A stretch of DNA of 12,496 nt, taken from contig JAJZSM010000019.1 of the NCBI GenBank assembly GCA_021849765.1, positions 1 to 12,496 of the forward strand, in the 5' to 3' direction. The notes beneath the pieces are model-generated. The model saw nothing but the letters and a program-made list of their open reading frames with translations. It was not told the origin of the DNA and did no database searches. The number at the start of each line of letters is the position of its first letter. Within the stretch, counting starts at the first letter, position 1. The DNA comes from Actinomycetes bacterium (lineage in GTDB: Bacteria; Actinomycetota; Acidimicrobiia; Acidimicrobiales; RAAP-2). Shown here one piece after another: positions 1-6,528 of the stretch. The translations under genes were made by a program, and so were the position numbers.

Positions 1-702
1 TACGACCTGGTGGTCATCCGCTCGACCTGGGACTACGTGGCGCGACGTGAGGACTTCCTTGCCTGGGCGCGCTCGATCAAGCACCTGGCCAACCCCTACT
101 GGGCGGTCGAATACTCCTCGGACAAGCACTACCTGGCCGACCTCGCCGCGCGCGGCCACCGGGTCGTCGAGACGGTCTTCTGTGACGTGGGCGACGAGCC
201 GCGCTTCGGCGAGGGTGACGTCGTCGTCAAGCCGGCCGTCGGTGCGGGCTCGGGCGACGCCGCGCGCTACCGCGCCCACGAGCACGACGCCGCGCGCCGC
301 CACGTCGAGGCGCTGCACCGCGAGGGTCGCGACGCGCTGATCCAGCCCTACGTGTCGAGCGTGGACACTCGCGGCGAGCGGGCCGTCATCGTGATCGACG
401 GACAGGTCACCCACGCGATGACCAAGGCCGCCATGCTCAACGTGGAGGAGTCCGTTCGCACCCCCCAGTTCCGCCGCGAACAGATGAGTCGGGCCGACCT
501 CGAGCCCGAGGTGCGCGACTACGTCGAGGACCTGCTCGGTGACGAGCGTTTCAGTGACCTGCTTTATGCGCGCGTGGACCTCGTCGCGACCGACGCGGGG
601 TGGGCGCTCATGGAGCTCGAGCTCGTCGAGCCGAACCTCTTTCTCACCTACGACGAGACGGCGGCGGACCGCCTCGCCTCGGCGATCGCGCGAATCGCCT
701 AG
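1..702 (+). CDS. ATP-grasp family ligase, C-terminal 233 residues (5' end outside window)
   Basis: The frame is open from the first base (reading Y-D-L-V-V-I-R), so the gene starts upstream and the internal GTG at 10 is not the start. The visible part reads as an ATP-grasp domain of the glutathione synthetase/RimK kind. It has an N-terminal RSTWDY motif, a lysine strand followed by a glycine-rich loop (VVKPAVGAGSG), an IQPYV hinge strand, a GERAV(I)VIDG strand, and near the C-terminus MELELVEPNLFL, whose acidic and Asn residues match the metal/ATP-binding position of this fold. Such proteins join a carboxylate to an amine or thiol through an acylphosphate; the substrates cannot be told from this fragment. 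Similar proteins are often annotated only as 'ATP-grasp' or 'RimK-like'. It lies about 480 bases from the regulator and has no evident link to rhamnose use. The fold is well supported; the reaction is unknown. Confidence 0.8.
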   Translation, partial: YDLVVIRSTWDYVARREDFLAWARSIKHLANPYWAVEYSSDKHYLADLAARGHRVVETVFCDVGDEPRFGEGDVVVKPAVGAGSGDAARYRAHEHDAARRHVEALHREGRDALIQPYVSSVDTRGERAVIVIDGQVTHAMTKAAMLNVEESVRTPQFRREQMSRADLEPEVRDYVEDLLGDERFSDLLYARVDLVATDAGWALMELELVEPNLFLTYDETAADRLASAIARIA

Positions 703-1153
703 CGACGCCACACGATGGTGTCCCCAGCCGACCAAGGGTCGCAACGCTCCAAGGAGCGGCGCGTCGACGACACGTTGTTGTACCTGGTGAACAGAATGTT
801 CTTGGTCGCGTTCTGGAGTACGACATAACCCGCGACGCTATGCGCCGCACAGCCAGACCCCCTTCAGCCTCGGCGGGCAGGAGACCTGGCGCATCACGAC
901 CATCCGAGGCGAACCGCCCCGAGGTCGCAGCGCAGGAGAGCGATCACCGCCGCCGCGGCGGACGTGCTCGGTGTGCTGTCGTCACGGCGGCCCTCGCGCG
1001 AGGTTCTCGGCGTCGCATCAGTCCTCGTCGAGCGCGACCCCGACACCGGGACCCACTACGACGCGGCGGTTGTCGCGTTGGGCACGACCCCGGGTGCGGA
1101 GCGCATCGCGACTTGCGGTCTGTACCGAATCGTCACGAGGTCCTCGACGTAGG

Positions 1154-1169
1154 TGTGATGCTCCTGTGA
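1154..1169. promoter_or_regulatory. Putative DeoR/RhaR operator, two TGTGA half-sites 11 bp apart
   Basis: TGTGA occurs at 1154-1158 and again at 1165-1169, start to start 11 bases, one DNA turn apart. It lies immediately upstream of the probable -10 box of the regulator gene. The same half-site in similar helical phasing occurs in the rhaT/lutA and rhaS promoter regions, so autoregulation is inferred. DeoR-family proteins are known to bind direct repeats. Two 5-mers alone would be weak evidence; the recurrence at the other two regulatory gaps is what supports it. Confidence 0.45.
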
Positions 1170-1174
1170 GCGTC

Positions 1175-1180
1175 TATTCT
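1175..1180 (+). promoter_or_regulatory. Probable -10 box of the regulator gene (leaderless start)
   Basis: TATTCT (4 of 6 matches to TATAAT) ends six bases before the ATG at 1187, the spacing expected when transcription starts at or next to the start codon. No Shine-Dalgarno sequence precedes that ATG, which fits a leaderless message, common in actinomycetes. No convincing -35 box is visible. Confidence 0.4.
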
Positions 1181-1186
1181 CGGACC

Positions 1187-1948
1187 ATGAGTTCGAAGTT
1201 GCGTCGCGCCTCGATCGCGAATCGATTGTTGAACTCGGGTGAGGCCACGATCGCGGATCTCGCGGCCATGTTCAGTACCTCAGAGATGACCATCCGCCGT
1301 GACCTCAAGTTGCTGGAGGACGAGGGGCTGGCCCGACGGATTCGTGGCGGGGCCATCTCCGCGCGCAGTCGTTCGTACCAGCCCCCGATTCTGCAACGGA
1401 TGAACCAGGAGCCCGACGCGAAGCGGCTCATTGGTGAGGTTGCCGCGGAGCAACTTACCCCCGGGGAGACGGCCATCATCGACGGCGGAACGACGACGTT
1501 GCAGATGGTGCGCTCGATCAATCCGGCCATCGCGCTCACCATTATCACGAGCTCGTTGCTCATCGCGACCGAACTCGACTCGAAGCCCCAGATCACGACC
1601 ATGGTGACGGGCGGAACGTTGCGCAACGGGGAGATGAGTCTCGTCGGCTCGCGGGCCGAGGACGCCTTCGAGTATTTGAACTGCGACAGCGTGTTCATCG
1701 GCGCCGCGGGCCTCTCAGCCGCCCAGGGGATCACTGAGTACAACATGGAAGACACCCAGATCAAGCAGGCGGCAATCCGCTCGAGCCGGCGGGTCGTCGT
1801 GCTCGCCGACGCCTCGAAGATGGGTCAAGTCGCCTTCGTCAACGTCGCGCGGTTCGATCAGATCGATCTCATCATCACTGACGCATCCCCCGAGGACCCG
1901 ACGATTCGCTCAGCCGCCGAGTTGGGCGTCGAGATCATCCACGTGTGA
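1187..1948 (+). CDS. rhaR: DeoR-family transcriptional regulator of the rhamnose locus
   Basis: This 253-residue protein has the standard DeoR layout and length. An N-terminal winged helix-turn-helix (about residues 5-57) contains the signature TIADLAAMFSTSEMTIRRD followed by LEDEGLARRIRGGA. The C-terminal DeoRC effector domain has DGGTTT (99-104), TGGTLR (141-146), IGAAG and DASKMG (208-213), the conserved sugar-phosphate-binding elements of the family. ATG 1187 is chosen because it gives the usual family N-terminus and sits six bases after a -10-like TATTCT; an in-frame GTG at 1166 would add seven residues and fall inside a putative operator. In Rhizobium rhamnose operons the regulator RhaR is also of the DeoR family, and the genes around this one are rhamnose genes, so control of the locus is likely. 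The effector (rhamnose, rhamnulose or its phosphate) cannot be read from sequence. The gene overlaps the convergent lutBC end by 14 bases. Confidence 0.85.
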   Translation: MSSKLRRASIANRLLNSGEATIADLAAMFSTSEMTIRRDLKLLEDEGLARRIRGGAISARSRSYQPPILQRMNQEPDAKRLIGEVAAEQLTPGETAIIDGGTTTLQMVRSINPAIALTIITSSLLIATELDSKPQITTMVTGGTLRNGEMSLVGSRAEDAFEYLNCDSVFIGAAGLSAAQGITEYNMEDTQIKQAAIRSSRRVVVLADASKMGQVAFVNVARFDQIDLIITDASPEDPTIRSAAELGVEIIHV

Positions 1949-4064
1949 GGCCGCGCACGACTAGCACGTCGAGAACTCGGGGCCCGTGCACACCCTCGAC
2001 GCGACGTAGTTCGATGTCGCTCGTCGCCGAGGGACCGCTAATCCAGGTGGTCGGTCGAGCGGCGTCGAGCAGTGTCATGACGTCGGGAACGTCCGCGACG
2101 ATCTGATCCTCCCCGACGACGACAATGTGGTGGTCGGGAATGAGGGTGATGATCCGGCGTCCCTCGTCGGGCCCTGCGTTGAGCACGATAGTGCCGGTCT
2201 CGGCGATTGCGCCCCGGCAGGCGGTGATCACGGTCGAGGTCGTCTCCAGGGTGGTGGCGTCGATACCGTCGTCGACGACGACGTCGCCGTTGAACCCTTC
2301 GGTCCAGCGCTGCACGCGTTCGCTCGGCACCACGACCGAACGTGACGATCGCTGGTTGAGCAGGGCCACTATCGTCGCGCCGAGCTCATCGGCGTTGATG
2401 ACCGTCGCGGTGGCGCGATAGTCGTTCACCCGACCGGTGAACGACTCGAGGATGTCACCCACGGGGCGCTCCCGTCGGTACGCGCGCGGGACGGTAACCG
2501 GCGCGACGTGCTCGTTCGCGGTGTCGATGGCGGCGAGAATGGCGGAGCGCGCGTCGGTGTGCAATGCGGTCGTGGCGCGCGTCGGGGATGACGTTTGCCG
2601 CTGCAACGAGCGCGCTCGCGTCGCCGCGGTCGTCACCGGCCGACCCGACCGGCGCCACCAGGTGGCAAAGGACGGACCGTTCGGTAGGGGCGCGCGGCGG
2701 AACCTCGTCCAGCCGTCGAGCCAGCCGGGGGCGCGCACTCGGCCCCGGGTGAGCGTGTTGAGCGCGGTGCCGAGCGCGGTGGCGAGGCGTAGTCGGGCGG
2801 GGTTCGAGAAGAGCCAGGCAGCGCCGGACATCACGAGTCGCTCCTGGCTAGCGCCGGACTTGTTCGCGACGACCTCGCCGCGCAGGTGCACGAGCAGCTT
2901 GGGGATGTCGATGCGCACGGGGCACACCTCGAAGCAGGCGCCGCAGAGTGTCGACGCGTAGGGCAGCGAGGCCGCAACCTCGTCGCTCGCCACGTGGTCG
3001 AGCTGGGGCGTGAGAACGGCGCCGATCGGGCCGGGGTAGACCGAGCCGTAGGCGTGGCCGCCGACGCGCTCGTAGACCGGGCAGACGTTGAGACAGGCCG
3101 CGCAACGCACGCAGCGCAACGCCTCACGCCCGACCCGGTCGGCCAGAGCCTTCGAGCGGCCATTGTCGAGCAGGACGACGTGGAACTGTTGGGGGCCGTC
3201 GCCGGGCGTAACGCCAGTCCAGGTCGAGTTGTAGGGGTTCATCCGCTCGCCGGTCGCCGAGCGTGGCACGAGCTGGAAGAAAACGTCGAGGTCACTGAAG
3301 CTCGGTACCACCTTGTCGATGCCCGCGATGGTGATCAAGGTGTCGGGCAGGGTGAGGCACATGCGCCCGTTGCCCTCGGACTCGATGATGGCGACCGAGC
3401 CGGTCTCGGCGACGAGGAAGTTGGCGCCTGAGACCCCGACCTCGGCGGCGAGGAATCGTTCACGCAGGTGGGACCGCGCGGCCCGAGCGAGCTCGTCGGG
3501 GGCGTTGGAGAGGGTGGCGGGAGCCGGACGGCCCCATTCGCCCATGTGTTCAAGGAAGATGGTGCGGACCTCGTCGCGGCTGCGGTGGATCGCCGGAACC
3601 ACGATGTGGCTCGGCAAGTCATCACCGAGCTGGATGATCAACTCCGCGAGGTCGGTCTCGTAGGCGCGAACCCCGTCGAGTTCGAGCGCCTGGTTCAACT
3701 CGATCTCGGCCGTCGTCATGGACTTGATCTTCACCACGTCGTGCGCGCCACTCGCTTCGACCAGTGTGCGCACGATCGAACGCGCCTCAGCCGCGTCGCG
3801 AGCCCAGTGCACATGGCCCCCAGCGCGGGTCACGTTGTTTTCGAACTGGACGAGCAGGTCCGACAGCTGCGCCAAGGTCTGGTTCTTGATGGCCTCACCG
3901 GCGAGTCGCAGGTCCTCCCACGTCTCGAGTTCGGCGACACGCAGATTGCGCTTGGCGCGGATGGTCGTGGTCGCGTTGGCGAGGTTCTTACGCAACTGAG
4001 GGTTAGCGAGCGCGACGCGGGCGCCTTCGGTGAAGTTCGGCGAGCCAGTGAAACTGCGGGTCAT
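1935..4064 (-). CDS. lutB: LutB-LutC fusion: iron-sulfur and LUD-domain subunits of L-lactate oxidation in one chain
   Basis: The 709-residue protein joins two normally separate subunits of the LutABC (LldEFG) L-lactate-oxidising system. Residues about 1-480 are LutB: a LUD domain (about 70-300, with VSGANFLVAETGSVAI at 211-226), a ferredoxin region with CxxCxxCxxxCP at 318-329, then CGACFEVCP at 374-382 (cysteines 374, 377, 381). Residues about 500-709 are LutC: they open like a free LutC N-terminus (TDARSAILAAI) and contain GAIAETGTIVLNAG and LIPDHHIVVV. A 30-40 residue Ser/Thr/Arg-rich linker joins them. LutB alone is usually about 470-500 residues and LutC about 210-240, so both halves look complete. 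The start ATG overlaps the lutA stop as ATGA, so the two are translationally coupled. In this locus the complex probably oxidises L-lactate made from rhamnose-derived lactaldehyde. The protein should be cytoplasmic: no signal peptide or membrane segment is evident. Confidence 0.9.
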   Translation of the reverse strand: MTRSFTGSPNFTEGARVALANPQLRKNLANATTTIRAKRNLRVAELETWEDLRLAGEAIKNQTLAQLSDLLVQFENNVTRAGGHVHWARDAAEARSIVRTLVEASGAHDVVKIKSMTTAEIELNQALELDGVRAYETDLAELIIQLGDDLPSHIVVPAIHRSRDEVRTIFLEHMGEWGRPAPATLSNAPDELARAARSHLRERFLAAEVGVSGANFLVAETGSVAIIESEGNGRMCLTLPDTLITIAGIDKVVPSFSDLDVFFQLVPRSATGERMNPYNSTWTGVTPGDGPQQFHVVLLDNGRSKALADRVGREALRCVRCAACLNVCPVYERVGGHAYGSVYPGPIGAVLTPQLDHVASDEVAASLPYASTLCGACFEVCPVRIDIPKLLVHLRGEVVANKSGASQERLVMSGAAWLFSNPARLRLATALGTALNTLTRGRVRAPGWLDGWTRFRRAPLPNGPSFATWWRRSGRPVTTAATRARSLQRQTSSPTRATTALHTDARSAILAAIDTANEHVAPVTVPRAYRRERPVGDILESFTGRVNDYRATATVINADELGATIVALLNQRSSRSVVVPSERVQRWTEGFNGDVVVDDGIDATTLETTSTVITACRGAIAETGTIVLNAGPDEGRRIITLIPDHHIVVVGEDQIVADVPDVMTLLDAARPTTWISGPSATSDIELRRVEGVHGPRVLDVLVVRGLTRG

Positions 4065-4804
4065 CGCGGCTCACCACTCGAGGCGAGAATCTCGGCCAGG
4101 TGGATCGTCTGGAACGGTGGCGGGTTCTCGCCGTGGGCGGCGACACCACCGATGTGGGTCAGGCACGAGTTGTCTGTCGCACAGAGGTACTCTGCGCCTG
4201 AACTCGCCACGTCGGCGACCTTGTCGACGCCCATCGAGGCCGAGACGTCGGGGTTCTTCAGGGAGAAGAGCCCCCCGAAGCCGCAGCAACTATCGGGGCG
4301 CTCGAGCTCGACGAGTTCAATACCTGAGACCGCGCGAAGCAGTCGCAGCGGCCGGTCGCCAACCCGTTGGGCGCGCAGCGAGTGACACGTCGGATGGTAG
4401 GCGACCCGGTGCGCGAATTGGGCGCCGACGTCCTCGACGCCGAGCACGTCGACCAGGAGTTCGGTGAACTCGTACACGCGCGGTGCGAACTCACGGGCCC
4501 GCGCGGCGAGGTCGTGGTCGCCCTCGTCGTCGGCGACGTCGGCCCAGAGGTCGCGCATCGTCACCGTGCAGGAGCCCGAGGGCACGACGATTGCTTCAGC
4601 GCGCGAGAAGCTCGAGAGTACCGACTCGGCGAGCGCGAGTCCCTCGCGGCGGTAGCCCGCGTTGAGGTGCATCTGGCCACAGCACGTCTGGGGTTCGGGG
4701 AAGACGACCTCGTGGCCGAGACGTTCGAGCACCGTGACGACCGCGCGACCGGTGCGCGGGTAGATCGCGTTGTTCATGCAGGTAACGAAGAGGGCGATCC
4801 GCAC
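4061..4804 (-). CDS. lutA: LutA, cysteine-rich CCG-domain subunit of the L-lactate oxidation complex
   Basis: The 247-residue product matches LutA/LldE in length and layout, with two CCG (cysteine-rich) domains. The first has CCGQMHLNAG with Cys41-Cys42 and Cys79; the second has Cys140 (HPTCHS), Cys173-Cys174 (DSCCGFGG) and CATDNSC (208-214). Such domains bind an unusual iron-sulfur cluster in the related heterodisulfide reductase and GlpC proteins. Translation starts at GTG 4804 and is preceded on the minus strand by GAGGAG four bases upstream. It is the first gene of a two-gene operon with the fused lutBC, overlapping it by four bases, and has a good promoter of its own (4834-4862). The role is electron transfer in oxidising L-lactate to pyruvate. 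GlpC or a glycolate oxidase iron-sulfur subunit would be alternatives, but the LutB/LutC partner makes LutA far more likely. Confidence 0.9.
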   Translation of the reverse strand: MRIALFVTCMNNAIYPRTGRAVVTVLERLGHEVVFPEPQTCCGQMHLNAGYRREGLALAESVLSSFSRAEAIVVPSGSCTVTMRDLWADVADDEGDHDLAARAREFAPRVYEFTELLVDVLGVEDVGAQFAHRVAYHPTCHSLRAQRVGDRPLRLLRAVSGIELVELERPDSCCGFGGLFSLKNPDVSASMGVDKVADVASSGAEYLCATDNSCLTHIGGVAAHGENPPPFQTIHLAEILASSGEPR

Positions 4805-4833
4805 GGTACTCCTCAGGTCGGTTGTGCCACTCG

Positions 4834-4862
4834 ATTGTAGAGTCCGCGTACCCGACTGTCAG
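4834..4862 (-). promoter_or_regulatory. Housekeeping-type promoter of lutA-lutBC
   Basis: On the minus strand CTGACA (4862-4857, 5 of 6 to TTGACA) and TACAAT (4839-4834, 5 of 6 to TATAAT) are separated by exactly 17 bases. Transcription would start near 4827, giving a leader of about 22 bases that contains the GAGGAG ribosome-binding site at 4814-4809 before GTG 4804. The TGTGA array at 4873-4914 lies just upstream of the -35 box, so one regulator bound there could serve both directions. Confidence 0.6.
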
Positions 4863-4872
4863 GTGGAATGAC

Positions 4873-4914
4873 CACAAAATGTGATAATGATGTCACGTCC
4901 TGTGAGATTTGTGT
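4873..4914. promoter_or_regulatory. Putative operator array in the rhaT/lutA divergent region
   Basis: Half-sites TGTGA, TGTCA, TGTGA and TGTGT begin at 4880, 4891, 4901 and 4910, spaced 11, 10 and 9 bases, so they lie on about the same DNA face. The first is also the right half of a short inverted repeat, CACA-AAA-TGTG (4873-4883). The stretch is AT-rich compared with its surroundings. It overlaps the presumed rhaT core promoter and would extend to about +20, a position suited to repression. It is inferred to be a DeoR-regulator site. Confidence 0.5.
4880..4888 (+). promoter_or_regulatory. Extended -10 element of the rhaT-rhaP-rhaQ operon
   Basis: TGTGATAAT reads as TGn followed by GATAAT (5 of 6 to TATAAT). 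No good -35 box lies 16-18 bases upstream, which an extended -10 can tolerate. Transcription would begin near 4895, leaving a leader of about 100 bases. The same nine bases occur in front of rhaS (8670-8678). Because the element also contains a TGTGA half-site, promoter and operator functions cannot be separated by eye. Confidence 0.4.
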
Positions 4915-4924
4915 TAAAAACGGG

Positions 4925-4971
4925 GCCACGCCGGTCGCCGCCAGGTGATGGGTGCGGTGAATTAGCGTGGC
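4925..4971 (+). repeat. Inverted repeat in the presumed rhaT leader
   Basis: GCCACGC (4925-4931) and GCGTGGC (4965-4971) are perfect 7-base complements with 33 bases between them. In RNA they could close a stem-loop ending just before the purine-rich ribosome-binding site AAGGGGGA at 4981-4988. In GC-rich DNA a match of this size can easily be chance, and I see no known riboswitch pattern. Confidence 0.2.
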
Positions 4972-4995
4972 GACGAACCGAAGGGGGACGGTGAC

Positions 4996-6528
4996 GTGAT
5001 GGCAACCAACGAAGGTGGTGTCGACGGCGTGCCGGTCGACCCCGTCCTCGAACTGCGAGACGTTTCCAAGTCGTTCGGACCGGTCGTGGCGCTCGCGCAT
5101 GGCTCGATCCAACTGTTCGCGGGCGAGGCGCACGCGCTACTCGGCGAGAACGGCGCCGGCAAGTCGACGATGGTCAAGATCATGTCGGGCGTCTACTCGC
5201 CCGACAGCGGCGAGATCCGAGTGGACGGCGACCCGCACCGTTTCGAAGGACCCCACGAGAGTCAAGACGCCGGTATCGCCGTGATCTACCAAGAGCCGAC
5301 GCTGTTCGATGACCTCACCGTCGCCGAGAACATCTTCCTCGGCCGCCAACCGCTGCGCACACTGCGACGCATCGACAAGCGGGAGATGAAGCGCCGTTCG
5401 ATCGAGATCTTTGAGCGTCTCGGTGTCCAGATCGACCCGACTCGGTTGGCGCGGGGGCTCTCCGTCGCCGACCAGCAGATGGTGGAGATCGCGAAGTCGC
5501 TCTCACGCGACGCCCGGATTCTGATCATGGATGAACCAACGGCGGCGCTCAGCCCGGCTGAGGTCGACCGACTGTTCGACGTCGTCGCGACACTGCGCCA
5601 GCACGGCGCGGCGATCCTGTTCATCTCGCATCGCCTTGAAGAGGTCTTCGCCATGTGCCAACGGGTGACGATTATGCGCGACGGGGAGTTCGTGCGCACC
5701 GACCCGATCGAGTCCCTGACGATCGACGAAGTCGTGCGCTCGATGGTCGGTCGCGAGTTGGGATCGCTCTTCCCAAAGTCCGTCATCGAAGCGGGAGCTG
5801 AGGTGCTGCGTGTCGAGCGTCTGACGCGCGAGGGCGTGTTCACGGACATCTCCTTCGAAGTACGCGCGGGTGAGATCGTCGCGCTGGCTGGATTGGTGGG
5901 ATCGGGGCGTACGGAGGTGGCCCGGGCCATCTTCGGGATCGATCACTACGACGCCGGCCACGTCTACATGCACGGCAGCCTCGTGCGGGCGAACTCGCCG
6001 GTGCGGGTGATGCGCGCGGGGATCGGGTACGTACCCGAGGACCGACGCCAGCAGGGGCTCGTCATGGAGTACGGCATCGACCACAACATCGCGCTCGCCA
6101 CGATGCGCGGCCTTCGAGACGGACCGTTGCTGCTGCGCGGTCGCGAGCGGACCCTCGCGCGGGAGTGGGCGCTCAAGTTGCAGTTGAAGTACGGGGCCCT
6201 CTCGGACGCGGTGAACACGCTGTCGGGTGGCAACCAGCAGAAGGTCGTGCTCGCCAAGTGGTTGGCGAGCCAGCCGTCGTTGATCATCGTGGACGAGCCG
6301 ACGCGCGGGATCGACGTGGGGACCAAGTCCGAGGTCCATCGGATCATCGATGGTCTGGCCGCCAACGGGGTCGCCGTGCTGATGATCTCCTCGGAGCTTC
6401 CCGAGGTGCTGGGGATGGCCGACCGGGTACTCGTGATGCGAGAGGGTCGGTTGGCCCAGACCATCGATCGCAGCGCGGCGACCGAGACGTCCATCATGAT
6501 GGCCGCGACCGGGCAGGGGCAGTCGTGA
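4996..6528 (+). CDS. rhaT: Sugar ABC transporter ATPase, two-domain RbsA type (L-rhamnose importer)
   Basis: The 510-residue protein has two fused ATPase domains, the standard layout of ribose-type sugar importers. Domain 1 has Walker A GENGAGKST (50-58), signature LSVADQQ (155-161), Walker B ILIMDEP (175-181) and switch His212. Domain 2 has a divergent P-loop GLVGSGRTE (299-307), signature LSGGNQQ (409-415), Walker B LIIVDEP (429-435) and Ser in place of the switch His (SSELPE). That asymmetry is normal for RbsA proteins. AAGGGGGA at 4981-4988 serves either the GTG at 4996 or the adjacent ATG at 4999; the latter has the more usual spacing. It overlaps the next permease gene by GTGA. Rhamnose specificity is inferred from the linked rhaU, rhaI and rhaD. 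The name follows the Rhizobium rhaSTPQ system, not the E. coli symporter RhaT. Confidence 0.9.
   Translation: MMATNEGGVDGVPVDPVLELRDVSKSFGPVVALAHGSIQLFAGEAHALLGENGAGKSTMVKIMSGVYSPDSGEIRVDGDPHRFEGPHESQDAGIAVIYQEPTLFDDLTVAENIFLGRQPLRTLRRIDKREMKRRSIEIFERLGVQIDPTRLARGLSVADQQMVEIAKSLSRDARILIMDEPTAALSPAEVDRLFDVVATLRQHGAAILFISHRLEEVFAMCQRVTIMRDGEFVRTDPIESLTIDEVVRSMVGRELGSLFPKSVIEAGAEVLRVERLTREGVFTDISFEVRAGEIVALAGLVGSGRTEVARAIFGIDHYDAGHVYMHGSLVRANSPVRVMRAGIGYVPEDRRQQGLVMEYGIDHNIALATMRGLRDGPLLLRGRERTLAREWALKLQLKYGALSDAVNTLSGGNQQKVVLAKWLASQPSLIIVDEPTRGIDVGTKSEVHRIIDGLAANGVAVLMISSELPEVLGMADRVLVMREGRLAQTIDRSAATETSIMMAATGQGQS

Larger units (their letters stand above)
703..1186. other. Intergenic stretch with no supported gene; regulator promoter at its right end
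   Basis: About 485 bases separate the ATP-grasp gene from the regulator. Several frames stay open, as expected at this GC content, but none gives a protein I recognise. The best candidate is a plus-strand frame of about 62 codons ending with TAG at 1150-1152 (GTG possible at 964). It has high G/C at third positions but no clear ribosome-binding site and an unfamiliar product; it could be a small gene, a remnant, or noise. A short inverted repeat (CGCTCC at 745-750, GGAGCG at 753-758) has only a 2-base gap and no T-run, so I do not call it a terminator. I saw no tRNA-like T-loop or CRISPR repeat. The last 35 bases carry the regulator's putative operator and -10 box. Confidence 0.5.

Noticed and set aside
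745..758. CGCTCC/GGAGCG inverted repeat as a terminator for the ATP-grasp gene
   Set aside because: The stem is only five or six base pairs with an almost absent loop and no T-run follows.
600..1169. Plus-strand open frame of 189 codons spanning the end of the ATP-grasp gene and the gap
   Set aside because: It begins inside a well-supported gene in another frame and gives an Arg-rich, motif-free product, typical of a shadow frame.
971..1186. Upstream extension of the DeoR regulator to 971
   Set aside because: The added residues are unlike any DeoR N-terminus and run across the probable -10 box; the family start fits ATG 1187.
3468..4385. Long plus-strand open frame of 305 codons
   Set aside because: It lies antisense to lutA and the start of lutBC, which have unmistakable family motifs; the translation is low in hydrophobic patterning and is an expected by-product of GC-rich coding DNA.
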